Source: an uncultured Oxalobacteraceae bacterium
Lineage (GTDB): Bacteria; Pseudomonadota; Gammaproteobacteria; Burkholderiales; Burkholderiaceae
Reading direction: 5' to 3'
DNA: 57,666 nt
Assembly: GCA_946480015.1 (NCBI GenBank)
Contig: CAMLIL010000026.1
Span: 1 to 57,666 of the forward strand
The notes below the pieces were generated by a model. That model was given only the letters and a program-made list of their open reading frames with translations, was not told where the DNA came from and ran no database searches. The translations under genes were made by a program, and so were the position numbers. Below are positions 42,838-51,706 of this stretch, piece by piece. How positions within the stretch are numbered: position 1 is the first letter of the stretch; each line of letters opens with the position of its first letter.

Positions 42838-45669
42838 TCACGCGCGGCGCCAGGCCAGCGCATCGTGCTCGGCCAGCAGCGTTGCCAGCTGCGCCGGCGG
42901 CAGCGCGCGGGCGAACAGGAATCCCTGCATTTCCGTGCAGGCGTGCTGCATCAGGAACTCGGCCTGGCCGCGCTGTTCGACCCCTTCCGCGATCACGTTC
43001 ATGTTCAGGTTCGACGCCAGCGCGATGATGGTCTTGACGATCGCGCGGTCGTTCTCGTGCTCCGCCACCCCGACGATGAAGGAGCGGTCGATCTTGATCG
43101 AATCGAAGGGGAAGCGGCGCAGATAGTCGAGCGAGGAATAGCCGGTGCCGAAGTCGTCCAGCGACAGCCGCACGCCGAGCGCCTTGAGCTCGGACAGAAT
43201 GCCGATGGCATTGACCGCGTCGTGCATGATGGCCGTTTCGGTCAGTTCCAGCTCCAGGTAGCGCGGCGCCAGGCCGCTTGCCTGGAGCGCCGCGTCGACG
43301 GTGCGCACCAGCGATTCCGGATGCAGCTGGCGCGCCGACAGGTTCACCGCCACCACCAGCGGCGCGCCGCCGGCGTCCTGCAGCGCGCGGTTCTGGCGGC
43401 ACGCTGCCTGGATCACCCACTCGCCCAGGGGCACGATCAGGCCGGTTTCCTCGGCCAGCGGAATGAACGATGCCGGCTCGATCACGCCCAGGGTCGGATG
43501 CTTCCAGCGAACCAGCGCCTCGATGCCGGTCACCACGCCGCTCGGATAATCGACCTTGGGCTGGTAATGCAGTTCGAACTGGCCGGTCTCCAGCGCGCCA
43601 TGTAGCGCCGCTTCGAGCTTCTGGCGTTCGCGGTTGTGCGCATTGAGCTGCTCGGTGAAAAAGCGCGCCGTGTTGCGCCCTTCGCGCTTGGCGCGGTACA
43701 TCGCCAGGTCGACATTTTTCAGCAGCGTGGCCTCGGCCTCGCCATCGCGCGGGTACATGCAGATGCCGATGCTGGCGCTGACGTAGACCTGCTGATGTTC
43801 GATGGTGAACGGGCGCGCCAGGTCGGCCAGCAGCTTGCTCGCCACCTTCATCACGTCCTCGGCCGAATCGACGTCGGGCAGTACGATGACGAATTCGTCG
43901 CCGCCGAAGCGCGCCACGGTATCGGACTCGCGCACCGCCGCGCGCATGCGTTCGGCCGCCGCCTTGAGCAGCACGTCGCCGGCCTCGTGGCCCAGGCTGT
44001 CGTTGATGATCTTGAAGTTGTCCAGGTCCTGCAGCAGGACCCCGACCATCTTGCCCTTGCGCGCCGCATTGGCGCTGGCCTGGCGCAGGCGGTCGCTGAG
44101 CAGGCTGCGGTTGGCCAGCCCGGTCAGGGTGTCGTAATTGGCGCCGTATTCGAGCTGCTTTTCGTAGCGGCGCCGCGCCACCTCGACCCGCAATGCGCCG
44201 ATGCCGTAGGCGAGGTTATCGGCCAGGCGTTCGAGGATGCGCTGCTCGTCGCTCGAATACACGGTGTGGTCGTCGGCGCACACGCACAGCGTGCCGATCA
44301 GGGTGCCGTTGGCCTGCATGGGCAGCGCCAGCACGGCGCTGTGATACACCAGCGCGTCCTGGCGCGGCGCTTCGCCGGCGTAATCGACCCAGGCCTTGCG
44401 GTAGCCGCCGGTGTCCTCGATGATGCCGCAGATTTGCGCCAGCAGCGCCGCTTCGCCGGTGGCGCGCATCAGCGCTTCGCCGCAGGCGTTCTGCAGCGTG
44501 AGCGCGCGCTCGATGCGCTTGCGTTCGGTGATGTCGAGGATCACGCCGATGGTCGAAGCGTTGCCGTCGATCGGCATGCTCGAGCCGTACACCTCGATGT
44601 CGAACAGGCTGCCGTCCTTGCGCCGCGCGCGCCGCTCGTAGCGCACGTCGCGCAGCTCGCCGCTGATGCGGCGCTGGCGGTTCTGTTCGACGAAGGCGCG
44701 GTCCTGTTCGACCACGATGTCGGCAGGCCTGGCCGTGTCGAGCATCTCCTGGCGGTCGTAGCCGAACATCTCGGCCATTTTCGGATTGACGAAGTGGAAG
44801 CGCTCGCCGCACACGATGTAGACCCCGACCACCGAGTTGTCGGCCAGCCCGCGGAAGGTCATCTCGGCGCGCCGGATGCTGTGCCGGTCGGTCTCCATCT
44901 CCGCCACCAGGCGGCCGATGCGCTGGGCGGTATGGTTGAAGGCCAGCGCCAGTTCGCCGATTTCGTCGTGCGCGTCGGCGCTGACGCGCACGCCGTAATC
45001 CCCGCGCGCCAGGGCGCGGCTCTGGCCTGCCAGCGCACGCAGGGGTGCGACCAGATTGCGCCGCATGCGCGTGAACGCCAGCGCCAGCAGCAGCACATCG
45101 GCCGCCAGCAGCGCGTACATGCGCGTCAGTGCGCCGCGCTGCACCTGCTGGACGTCTTGCGTCAAGGCCACCGTCAGCGCTTCGGCGCGCCGCAACAGGG
45201 TGTCCTGGGCCTGCTGGATTGCCAGCGTGAGTTCAGCCCGGCGAGCGGGCGCGGCGGGCGCCAGCAGTGCCTGGCGCACCGCCGTGGAGCGGTTCCAGTC
45301 CGTCTTCAGTGCGGCCAGGTGGGCGGCGATTCGGGGCGACGGGGTGCGCAGGTGGTAACCGAAGGCCGGCCCGCCGGTCTCCAGTGCGCCGACCGCCGCC
45401 TCGAATTCGACGATGCTCTGGCGCAGGGCGGCGTTGGTCGTTTCGGCATTGTCATGCAGCGCCTGGGTGCCGTGGTAAGCGATCTGCTGGCTCAGCATGC
45501 GCAAGCGGCCCGCCACATTGACGGTTTCGGCAACGCCGTTTAGCTCATGCAGCAGCCAGCGCGCAACGAAGGTATTCGCCACGGCGACCAGCAGCAGGCC
45601 CAGGAACAGGGCGCAGATCTTGGTACTGATCGAGGGCGCAAACCGGCCGCGCCACGTCTCGCGCCGCAT
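42838..45669 (-). CDS. Membrane GGDEF-EAL protein with PilJ-type sensor, HAMP, PAS and GAF domains
   Basis: 943 residues. TM1 (about 15-37), a periplasmic PilJ/NIT-type helical sensor (NVAGRLRMLSQQIAYHG), TM2 (about 180-200), HAMP (about 200-253), PAS (about 270-385), GAF (about 392-495), GGDEF (about 505-665) and EAL (about 685-940). GGDEF is intact (589-593) with an RxxD inhibitory site five residues upstream (580-583). EAL is intact (717-719), with DDFGTGYSSL later. Both diguanylate cyclase and phosphodiesterase activity are possible. The ATG at 45669 follows AGGAAGAAGG; in-frame starts extend to a GTG at 45717. It converges on the kinase/CheR/CheB operon. The IS element lies about 220 bases upstream. 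Confidence 0.92.
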   Translation of the reverse strand: MRRETWRGRFAPSISTKICALFLGLLLVAVANTFVARWLLHELNGVAETVNVAGRLRMLSQQIAYHGTQALHDNAETTNAALRQSIVEFEAAVGALETGGPAFGYHLRTPSPRIAAHLAALKTDWNRSTAVRQALLAPAAPARRAELTLAIQQAQDTLLRRAEALTVALTQDVQQVQRGALTRMYALLAADVLLLALAFTRMRRNLVAPLRALAGQSRALARGDYGVRVSADAHDEIGELALAFNHTAQRIGRLVAEMETDRHSIRRAEMTFRGLADNSVVGVYIVCGERFHFVNPKMAEMFGYDRQEMLDTARPADIVVEQDRAFVEQNRQRRISGELRDVRYERRARRKDGSLFDIEVYGSSMPIDGNASTIGVILDITERKRIERALTLQNACGEALMRATGEAALLAQICGIIEDTGGYRKAWVDYAGEAPRQDALVYHSAVLALPMQANGTLIGTLCVCADDHTVYSSDEQRILERLADNLAYGIGALRVEVARRRYEKQLEYGANYDTLTGLANRSLLSDRLRQASANAARKGKMVGVLLQDLDNFKIINDSLGHEAGDVLLKAAAERMRAAVRESDTVARFGGDEFVIVLPDVDSAEDVMKVASKLLADLARPFTIEHQQVYVSASIGICMYPRDGEAEATLLKNVDLAMYRAKREGRNTARFFTEQLNAHNRERQKLEAALHGALETGQFELHYQPKVDYPSGVVTGIEALVRWKHPTLGVIEPASFIPLAEETGLIVPLGEWVIQAACRQNRALQDAGGAPLVVAVNLSARQLHPESLVRTVDAALQASGLAPRYLELELTETAIMHDAVNAIGILSELKALGVRLSLDDFGTGYSSLDYLRRFPFDSIKIDRSFIVGVAEHENDRAIVKTIIALASNLNMNVIAEGVEQRGQAEFLMQHACTEMQGFLFARALPPAQLATLLAEHDALAWRRA

Positions 45670-45883
45670 TGGCCTTCTTCCTGTGTGACGCATTGACCCC
45701 ATCCGCATGTTCGACACCCGTCGGCCAGACTTTTATCTGATCGATATCAATTGTTTCCCTCATGATACATCTTCCGCCAGCATTCGCCCAGCGTTTAGTA
45801 TCTTTTCAGCACTTGTGATTGTAGTAATGCAATATATGGGCCAGCGTGGCGTGGCATCGCGTGCACTAAAACGGTGAGGGAGA

Positions 45884-45911
45884 AATGAAAAGGCGCTGTA
45901 CCCGTTAGGTA
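45884..45911 (+). repeat. Target duplication (left copy) and left terminal inverted repeat
   Basis: AATGAAAA at 45884-45891, then the left inverted repeat starting GGCGCTGT at 45892. Confidence 0.9.
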
Positions 45912-46953
45912 GGGGATATTGAACAAAACTGAACAGCTGGGGTCCAAGGGGTATTTAGCCCACGGGATCCGGCCATGCAACGGCGTTCATTTGCGAAATA
46001 TCTCGAGCAGCTGCGCACCCTGTCGCGCCAGCAGATCACTACCGTGCTGCACGCTGCCCAGGGCATCGTGCGCCGTGGGCAAGTGGTGCTCGTCATCGAG
46101 TCGGCGCGCGCGCCACGGCTGGCTTGTCCGCGTTGTGCCGGTACCGCCTTGCACCGCCATGGCCACGCCAACGATTTGCAGCGCTTTCGCTGCACAGCGT
46201 GCGGGCGCACGTTCAATTCGCTGACCGGCACGCCGCTTGCCCGGCTGCGGCACAAGGCCAAATGGCTGGATTTTTGCGACACCATGCTCGACCCCGGCGC
46301 CACCGTGCGCAAGGCCGCCGAGCGGACCGGCGTGCACCGCAACACCAGTTTCCGCTGGCGCCACCGCATGCTCACGCTGACCAAACGCGACCGGCAAGTG
46401 CCCTTGCGCGGCATCGTCGAAGCCGACGAGATGTACGTGCTGGAGTCGCAAAAGGGGGCGCGCAAGCTGACCCGGCCTGCGCGCCGGCGCGGCGGGGTGG
46501 CCGGCAAGCGCGGCATTTCAGGCGAACAGGTTTGCGTGCTGGTGGCGCGCGACCGCACCGGCCGCACCCATGACGCCGTCACCGGCAAGGGGCCGGTCAG
46601 CGCGGCCCAGCTGAAGCGGCATCTGGCGCCCGTGCTGGAACGCGATGTGCTGCTGGTGACGGACGGGCACGCGGCCTATCGCGCCTTCGCCCGCGCCAGC
46701 GGCATCACGCACGCGGCGGTCAAGCTGCGCCAGGGCGAGCGGGTGCGCGGCGCCGTCCATGTGCAAAACGTCAACAGCTACCACAGCCGCCTGCGCGGCT
46801 GGCTGCATCACTTCCGCGGCGTGGCCACGCGCTACCTGGACAATTACTGCGGCTGGCGCTGGGCCATCGACAGGCAACGCCTCGCCACCCCGGAGGCGTT
46901 CCTGTGCAGCGCTGCCGGCGTCGGAGTCATCCATAGCTAACGCGCACAGCGCC
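45892..46953 (+). mobile_element. Complete IS1595-family insertion sequence (1062 bp)
   Basis: Left end GGCGCTGTACCCGTTAGGTA (45892-45911) matches the inverted right end (46934-46953) at 17 of 20 positions. An exact 8-bp direct repeat AATGAAAA flanks the element at 45884-45891 and 46954-46961. IS1595-family elements make 8-bp duplications. One transposase gene fills the element and its TAA lies inside the right repeat. Intact repeats, target duplication and reading frame suggest recent insertion. Confidence 0.93.
45975..46940 (+). CDS. IS1595 family transposase
   Basis: 321 residues. An N-terminal zinc ribbon (Cys51-x2-Cys54 ... Cys73-x2-Cys76, CPRC/CTAC), a helix-turn-helix-like part (AAERTGVHRNTSFRWRHR), then the ISXO2-like DDE/DDN catalytic domain. 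Catalytic Asp151 is in VEADEMYV, Asp230 in LLVTDGHAAY and Asn267 in QNVNSYHSRL. The Lys expected a few residues later in the DDNK pattern is Arg274 (SRLRGW). The protein is full length, so the element may be active. Confidence 0.92.
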   Translation: MQRRSFAKYLEQLRTLSRQQITTVLHAAQGIVRRGQVVLVIESARAPRLACPRCAGTALHRHGHANDLQRFRCTACGRTFNSLTGTPLARLRHKAKWLDFCDTMLDPGATVRKAAERTGVHRNTSFRWRHRMLTLTKRDRQVPLRGIVEADEMYVLESQKGARKLTRPARRRGGVAGKRGISGEQVCVLVARDRTGRTHDAVTGKGPVSAAQLKRHLAPVLERDVLLVTDGHAAYRAFARASGITHAAVKLRQGERVRGAVHVQNVNSYHSRLRGWLHHFRGVATRYLDNYCGWRWAIDRQRLATPEAFLCSAAGVGVIHS

Positions 46954-46961
46954 AATGAAAA
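46934..46961 (-). repeat. Right terminal inverted repeat and target duplication (right copy)
   Basis: The right inverted repeat ends at 46953 with ACAGCGCC; AATGAAAA follows at 46954-46961. It includes the stop codon of the transposase. Confidence 0.9.
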
Positions 46962-46985
46962 CTGCCCGATCGGAATCGATCGGGC
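46954..46985 (-). terminator. Terminator of topB, with the IS inserted at its T-tract
   Basis: On the minus strand, a 9-bp stem GCCCGATCG/CGATCGGGC with loop ATTC is followed by AG and TTTTCATT. That 8-base tail is exactly the sequence duplicated by the IS element, so the hairpin and its tail remain complete on the topB side. Confidence 0.85.
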
Positions 46986-46992
46986 CGGGGCG

Positions 46993-47040
46993 GTCGCCCC
47001 CGCATTCGCGAGGGCAGGCTCTCGCCAATGCGGGGACGAT
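46993..47040. repeat. REP-like inverted pair, locus 2
   Basis: Two opposed palindromic modules: CCCCCGCATTCGCGAGGG and CTCTCGCCAATGCGGGGACG, in the 3' untranslated region of topB. The 20-base core at 46997-47016 occurs exactly, inverted, at 53751-53770. The two modules can also pair with one another into a long imperfect hairpin. Confidence 0.8.
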
Positions 47041-47044
47041 CTGA

Positions 47045-49654
47045 TTATTTGGCGGCTTTTTTGGCGGGGGCCTTCTTGGCAGCGGCTTTTTTCGCCGGCG
47101 CCTTGGCGACCTTCTTGACTGGCGCGGCCAATTCTTCTTCGGCTTCTACTTCGGCAACTTTGCCTTTGACCGGGGCCTTGGCCTTGCGCTCCTCGAATTC
47201 GAAGCTGATCTTGCCATCCTTGCCTTTGACCAGGTAAGCCTTGAAGGGACGGCGCGTGCGTTGCGACACGAAGCCCGGCAGCAGGTCGGTCTTGTTGTCG
47301 TTGAGCAGCTTGACCATTTGCTCCGGCAAGATTTCCTGTTGCAAGATGATGCGGCCACTGCGGAAGTCGCAGGTTTTCGGCTTGGCGACGCTGTGTTCGC
47401 ACACATAGGCCAAGCCCATCTCATAGACGCTGCCGGTGCATTTCGGGCAAGGTCCGAGCGGGGTCTGGCCGGTGAAGTCCACTCCTTCCCCGTCCTCGCC
47501 GCCTTCATCGTTCTGGCCGAAGTCGAACTCCAGCTTGAAGTTGTTGATGTCCTCGTCGCGCACGATGCGCAGGATGGCGGCGAACGGGCGTCCCATCTTC
47601 GAGCGGAAACCCTGCATCGGGCCGATGGTGCGATTACTCAGCAATTCTTCCACTTCGGCGATCTCGAACTGGCGGCTGCCCGGCGTCTTGCTCATGTTGA
47701 AGTCGCACTTGGTGCAGGCGAAGCGCCGGTAGTTTTCCTTGACCACGCCGCCACAATTCGGGCAGGGCGTTTTCAAGGTCGTGTAGTCGCCTGGAATGGT
47801 TTCGTTATCGTATTCCTTGGCGCGCTTGACGATAATTTGCGTCATCTGCGCGATTTCACGCATGAATTCGTCACGCGAGATCTTGCCCTTTTCCATCTGC
47901 GACAGCTTGTATTCCCATTCGCCGGTCAGTTCGGGCGCCGTCAGTTCGTTCACGCCCAGGCCACGCAGCAAGGTCATCAGCTGGGATGCCTTGGCGGTCG
48001 GGATCAGTTCGCGTCCTTCGCGCAGCAGGTAGCGTTCGGTCAGCAAGCCTTCGATGATGGCCGCGCGCGTCGCTGGCGTGCCCAGCCCTTTGCCGGCCAT
48101 GGCGTCGCGCAGTTCGTCGTCGTCGATGAGCTTGCCGGCGCCTTCCATGGCCGACAGCAGGGTCGCTTCCGTGTAGCGCGCGGGCGGCTTGGTGACCAGG
48201 CCGTTGGCGGTGACTTTTTCGGTCTGGACCTTTTCGCCCTTGGCCACCGGCACCAGGGTACCGGCCTCATCCTTGTCGTCGCCGGCCAGTTCCTTGCCGT
48301 AGACGGCCAGCCAGCCGGGATTGGTCATGACCTTGCCTTCGGTCTTGAACTGGTGTCCGGCCACTTCCGTGAAGCGGGTGGTGACCTGGAATTCGGCCGG
48401 CGGGAAGAACACGGCCATGAAACGGCGCGTGACCAGGTCGTACAGCTTTTGTTCCGGTTCGCTCAGATTCTTTGGTGCGATGCCAGTCGGAATGATCGCG
48501 AAGTGGTCCGAAATCTTGGCGTTGTCGAAAATCCGCTTGTTCGGCTTGACCCAGCCTTTGTCGATGATCTGCTTGGCGAACTGGTGGTAATTATTGTTGT
48601 CGCCCAGGCTCGCGAGGGTGTCCTTGACGGTGTTGACATAGTCTTCCGGCAAATGACGCGAATCGGTACGCGGGTAGGTCAGCACCTTGTGCTTTTCGTA
48701 CAGGGCCTGGGCCAGGCCGAGCGTGTTCTTGGCGGAAAAGCCGAAGCGGCCGTTGGCTTCGCGCTGCAGGCTGGTCAGGTCGAACAGGGCCGGCGCCATC
48801 GAAGTGGTCGGCTTGGATTCTTCGGTGACATTGCCCTGGCGGCCTTTGCAGGCCGTGGCGATGCTGTCGGCCGCGGCCTTGCTCCACAGGCGTTCGGCGC
48901 GCTTTTCCGGGTCGTTTTCGTCTTTCTTGAAGTTCTGGTCGAGCCAGCGGCCTTCGTAGACGCCGGCGGCGCACACGAATTCGGCGCGCACTTCCCAGAA
49001 GTCGCGCGGGACGAATTTCTTGATCTTGTCTTCGCGTTCGACCACGATCGACAGGGTCGGCGTCTGCACGCGGCCCACGGTGGTCAGGTAAAACCCGCCC
49101 TCTTTCGAGTTGAAAGCGGTCATGGCGCGGGTGCCGTTGATGCCGATCAGCCAATCGGCTTCCGAGCGGCAACGCGCGGCGTCGGCCAGCGGCAGCATTT
49201 CCTCGTCGGTGCGCAGACGCGAAAAGCCGTCGCGGATGGCCGAGGGCGTCATCGACTGCAGCCACAGGCGCTTGACCGGCTGCTTGGCCTTGGCGTTCTG
49301 GGCGATCAGGCGGAAGATCAGTTCTCCTTCGCGGCCCGCGTCGCATGCGTTAATCAGTTGGGTAACGTCCTTGCGTTTGATCAGGCGGTTCAAAACCTTC
49401 AGCCGCGCCTCGGTCTTGGCGATCGGGTTGAGCGCGAAGTACGGCGGAATCATCGGCAGGTGCGCGAAGCTCCACTTGCCGCGCTTGATGTCGTGCTCTT
49501 CCGGCACGGCGATTTCCAGCAGGTGGCCGACGGCGGAGGACAACACGTACTCGTCGGACTCGAAATACTCATCGTGCTTGGTGAAGCCGCCCAGCGTCTT
49601 GGCGATATCGTTCGCGACGGAGGGCTTCTCGGCGATGATGAGGGTTTTGGTCAT
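47045..49654 (-). CDS. topB: DNA topoisomerase III
   Basis: Type IA topoisomerase that decatenates and relaxes DNA through single-strand passage. 869 residues. TOPRIM domain at the N terminus (LIIAEKPSVANDIAKTL; acidic DAGREGELI), active-site Tyr327 in VLTYPRTDSRHLP, and two C-terminal zinc-ribbon-like segments (CPNCGG...CTKCDF and CPKCTG...C...C). A Lys/Ala-rich tail of about 30 residues (PAKKAAAKKAPAKKAAK) resembles histone H1-like DNA-binding tails. It is encoded 405 bases downstream of smg in the usual betaproteobacterial order topB-smg-dprA. Confidence 0.97.
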   Translation of the reverse strand: MTKTLIIAEKPSVANDIAKTLGGFTKHDEYFESDEYVLSSAVGHLLEIAVPEEHDIKRGKWSFAHLPMIPPYFALNPIAKTEARLKVLNRLIKRKDVTQLINACDAGREGELIFRLIAQNAKAKQPVKRLWLQSMTPSAIRDGFSRLRTDEEMLPLADAARCRSEADWLIGINGTRAMTAFNSKEGGFYLTTVGRVQTPTLSIVVEREDKIKKFVPRDFWEVRAEFVCAAGVYEGRWLDQNFKKDENDPEKRAERLWSKAAADSIATACKGRQGNVTEESKPTTSMAPALFDLTSLQREANGRFGFSAKNTLGLAQALYEKHKVLTYPRTDSRHLPEDYVNTVKDTLASLGDNNNYHQFAKQIIDKGWVKPNKRIFDNAKISDHFAIIPTGIAPKNLSEPEQKLYDLVTRRFMAVFFPPAEFQVTTRFTEVAGHQFKTEGKVMTNPGWLAVYGKELAGDDKDEAGTLVPVAKGEKVQTEKVTANGLVTKPPARYTEATLLSAMEGAGKLIDDDELRDAMAGKGLGTPATRAAIIEGLLTERYLLREGRELIPTAKASQLMTLLRGLGVNELTAPELTGEWEYKLSQMEKGKISRDEFMREIAQMTQIIVKRAKEYDNETIPGDYTTLKTPCPNCGGVVKENYRRFACTKCDFNMSKTPGSRQFEIAEVEELLSNRTIGPMQGFRSKMGRPFAAILRIVRDEDINNFKLEFDFGQNDEGGEDGEGVDFTGQTPLGPCPKCTGSVYEMGLAYVCEHSVAKPKTCDFRSGRIILQQEILPEQMVKLLNDNKTDLLPGFVSQRTRRPFKAYLVKGKDGKISFEFEERKAKAPVKGKVAEVEAEEELAAPVKKVAKAPAKKAAAKKAPAKKAAK

Positions 49655-50059
49655 AGGTTTCTCGTCGTACTGATTAAGGGTTCGGCAGCCGCATCATACA
49701 TGCTTGCCGTCAGGATGAATAAAATTATCATCCTGGCATCAAAATTGGGAGAGTCTGGAATGAGCGGCCAATGATAAGCGTGTTGCCTGCAAAACTGCAA
49801 GTAAGCACACCGGGCACGCGGCAGTAAACAGACAGGGGGCGGAAAAACAAACGGCAGCGCGTGGCAGCCTGTCGGACTTGGGGGGCGAAGCGAAAAAATA
49901 GCTGGTCGAGGCCAGATTTTGACGGGTTCGCCTTGCCCACAGCCGCGCGATGGGCCGCGAACACGGCGCCATATGGACCGGGCAACGCGGGGGACGATCC
50001 AGGTATTCTTGCCGCCGCCGATCCCGAGTCCGGCAGGCTGCTACCCGCCTTGGAGGGGA
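49655..50059 (-). other. Intergenic region between smg and topB, with a topB promoter and leader hairpin
   Basis: No credible gene in about 400 bases. A possible topB promoter on the minus strand is TTGCAG (49795-49800), an 18-base spacer and TATCAT (49771-49776). Its leader contains a perfect 8-bp stem CAGGATGA/TCATCCTG (49711-49735) around an AT-only 9-base loop, plus a second TATGAT (49693-49698). A weak terminator-like CTGG/CCAG stem followed by TTTTTT (49893-49915, minus) may end smg. The rest shows nothing recognisable. Confidence 0.45.
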
Positions 50060-50524
50060 TCAGTGCAACAGGCGCGGGGCCTGTTCGTCGTCGGACCCGA
50101 ACAGGTCGTCGAACATCAGCGCGTCCGGTTCCTTGCCCTGGCTCCACAAGAGCATCAGGACGATGATCTTGAGCTTGCCCAGGCCAACCGGGGATTCTTC
50201 CAGCGCCAGCGCGCGTTCGACCACGATTTCGCGCTGCACCGGGCTGAGCACCTTGGCGCTTTCGAGGAACTGGATGAAGCCGACCGCGGCGCTACCAAGC
50301 GCGTCGTACTCTTGCGCAACGTAAAAGCGCGTACCGGACGAGGACAGGGCCACGCTGGGTTCGGCGCCGGCCATTTCGGTGAGGTCGGTCAGCCAGACGA
50401 TCGCCTCGGAAATTTCGACATCGTCGAAGCCGACTGCCGACAACTTGCGTGCCAGCACAGCCGGCTCGGGGCAGGCATCCGGACGATAGTATGTCTCGTA
50501 GAGGTAGACCAGGATATCAAACAT
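50060..50524 (-). CDS. smg: Smg family protein (DUF494)
   Basis: 154 residues, all-helical small protein of the Smg/DUF494 family ([19 protein letters not shown] at the N terminus; [17 protein letters not shown] towards the C terminus). It is found next to dprA and topB or def/fmt across beta- and gammaproteobacteria; its molecular function is not established. It lies 53 bases downstream of dprA on the same strand and has its start in the conserved MFDIL block. Confidence 0.93.
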   Translation of the reverse strand: MFDILVYLYETYYRPDACPEPAVLARKLSAVGFDDVEISEAIVWLTDLTEMAGAEPSVALSSSGTRFYVAQEYDALGSAAVGFIQFLESAKVLSPVQREIVVERALALEESPVGLGKLKIIVLMLLWSQGKEPDALMFDDLFGSDDEQAPRLLH

Positions 50525-50577
50525 GGCTCTACTCTATCAGCTAACGTCGCGCGGACACAAGGCCTGTACAGCCACGT

Positions 50578-51699
50578 TTAGCGATAAATGCGCTGGAACA
50601 ATCCTCCCGGCAAGCGTTCGATTTGCCCGGCTAGTTCAAGTGCCAACAACTGGCCGGATAACAAGCCAGGATCGGTATCGGTGGCGCTGGCGAGGATGTC
50701 GGGATGCATCGGATCGTGTCCGAGTGCAAGTAAAAGCGGCAGCAGTTCGGCCGCCGCCTCCGGCAGGCTGGGCGGCAAGGCGATGCGCGCGACGGTGCCC
50801 GTGTGCAAGGATTCAAGCAGGTCGTCGACCGATTCGACCAGGGTCGCGCCCTCCTTGATCAGGCGGTGGCACCCCTTGGACAAGGGCGCGTGGATCGACC
50901 CCGGCATGGCGAACACATCCCTGCCCTGTTCATTGGCCACGTGCGCGGTAATCAAGGAACCGGACGCGGCCGCGGCCTCCACCACCAGTACAGCACGGCA
51001 CAGTCCGCTGATGATGCGGTTGCGACGGGGAAAATTGGCCGATAGCGGCCCCATGCCAAGTGAGTACTCACTTACGATACAGCCTTCGCTGGCGATGCGG
51101 CGCGCCAGCGCCTGGTTACGGCGCGGATAGATGCGGTCGGCCCCGGTGCCGACCACGGCGACGGTCGAGCCGGCGGCGCACAGCGCGCCTTCGTGAGCGG
51201 CGGCATCGATGCCCAGCGCCATGCCGGACACCACGGTGAAGCCGGCTTGGCCGAGCGCGGCGGCAAAGGCACGCGCATTGGCGCAGCCTTGCACGGTGGC
51301 ATTGCGGCTGCCGACGATGGCGACCGCGGGCCGGCCCAGCAGCTCGGTCCTGCCTTTGGCGTACAGCAGCAGCGGCGGTGTGGCAATTTCTCGCAACAGG
51401 GGCGGATAGGCGGGATGGGCCCGCGTGAGGACGGCATTGCCGGGCTGATCACACCAGGCGCTGGCCTGCCTGATATATACGGCGATGGCGTCGGACACCG
51501 GCTCGCACAGGAGGCGCGCGACGGCGGCCGGCACGATCTCGGCAAGGGCGGCCTGGCCGGCCTGGAAAATCGCGCCGGGCGCGCCGAAACGCGCCAGCAG
51601 GCGCTCTGCGCGCACCAGCCCGAGTCCGGGAGTCTGCTCCAAACGCAACCAGGCCGACAAGTCGGCCTGGGAAGAACAGCTGGGGTCCGTGTCTTGCAC
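50578..51699 (-). CDS. dprA: DNA-processing protein DprA
   Basis: Loads RecA on incoming single-stranded DNA during natural transformation. 373 residues: an N-terminal SAM-like region (about 10-75), the Rossmann-like DprA core (about 85-300) with AIVGSRNAT, SGMALGIDAAAHEGAL, FPRRNRIISGL and KGCHRLIKEGATLVES, and a C-terminal winged-helix (DML1-like) domain ending QIERLPGGLFQRIY. The start is GTG, 7 bases after the LysM stop, with GGAG 10 bases upstream. Its presence suggests, but does not prove, competence. Confidence 0.95.
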   Translation of the reverse strand: MQDTDPSCSSQADLSAWLRLEQTPGLGLVRAERLLARFGAPGAIFQAGQAALAEIVPAAVARLLCEPVSDAIAVYIRQASAWCDQPGNAVLTRAHPAYPPLLREIATPPLLLYAKGRTELLGRPAVAIVGSRNATVQGCANARAFAAALGQAGFTVVSGMALGIDAAAHEGALCAAGSTVAVVGTGADRIYPRRNQALARRIASEGCIVSEYSLGMGPLSANFPRRNRIISGLCRAVLVVEAAAASGSLITAHVANEQGRDVFAMPGSIHAPLSKGCHRLIKEGATLVESVDDLLESLHTGTVARIALPPSLPEAAAELLPLLLALGHDPMHPDILASATDTDPGLLSGQLLALELAGQIERLPGGLFQRIYR

Positions 51700-51706
51700 G
51701 GTGGAT

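Noticed and set aside
45975..46940. The IS as cause of a broken gene
   Set aside because: The duplicated target lies in the topB terminator tail between two complete genes, so no reading frame is interrupted.
49728..50147. 139-codon minus-strand frame between smg and topB
   Set aside because: It overlaps the 3' part of smg in another frame and has no family features or ribosome-binding site.
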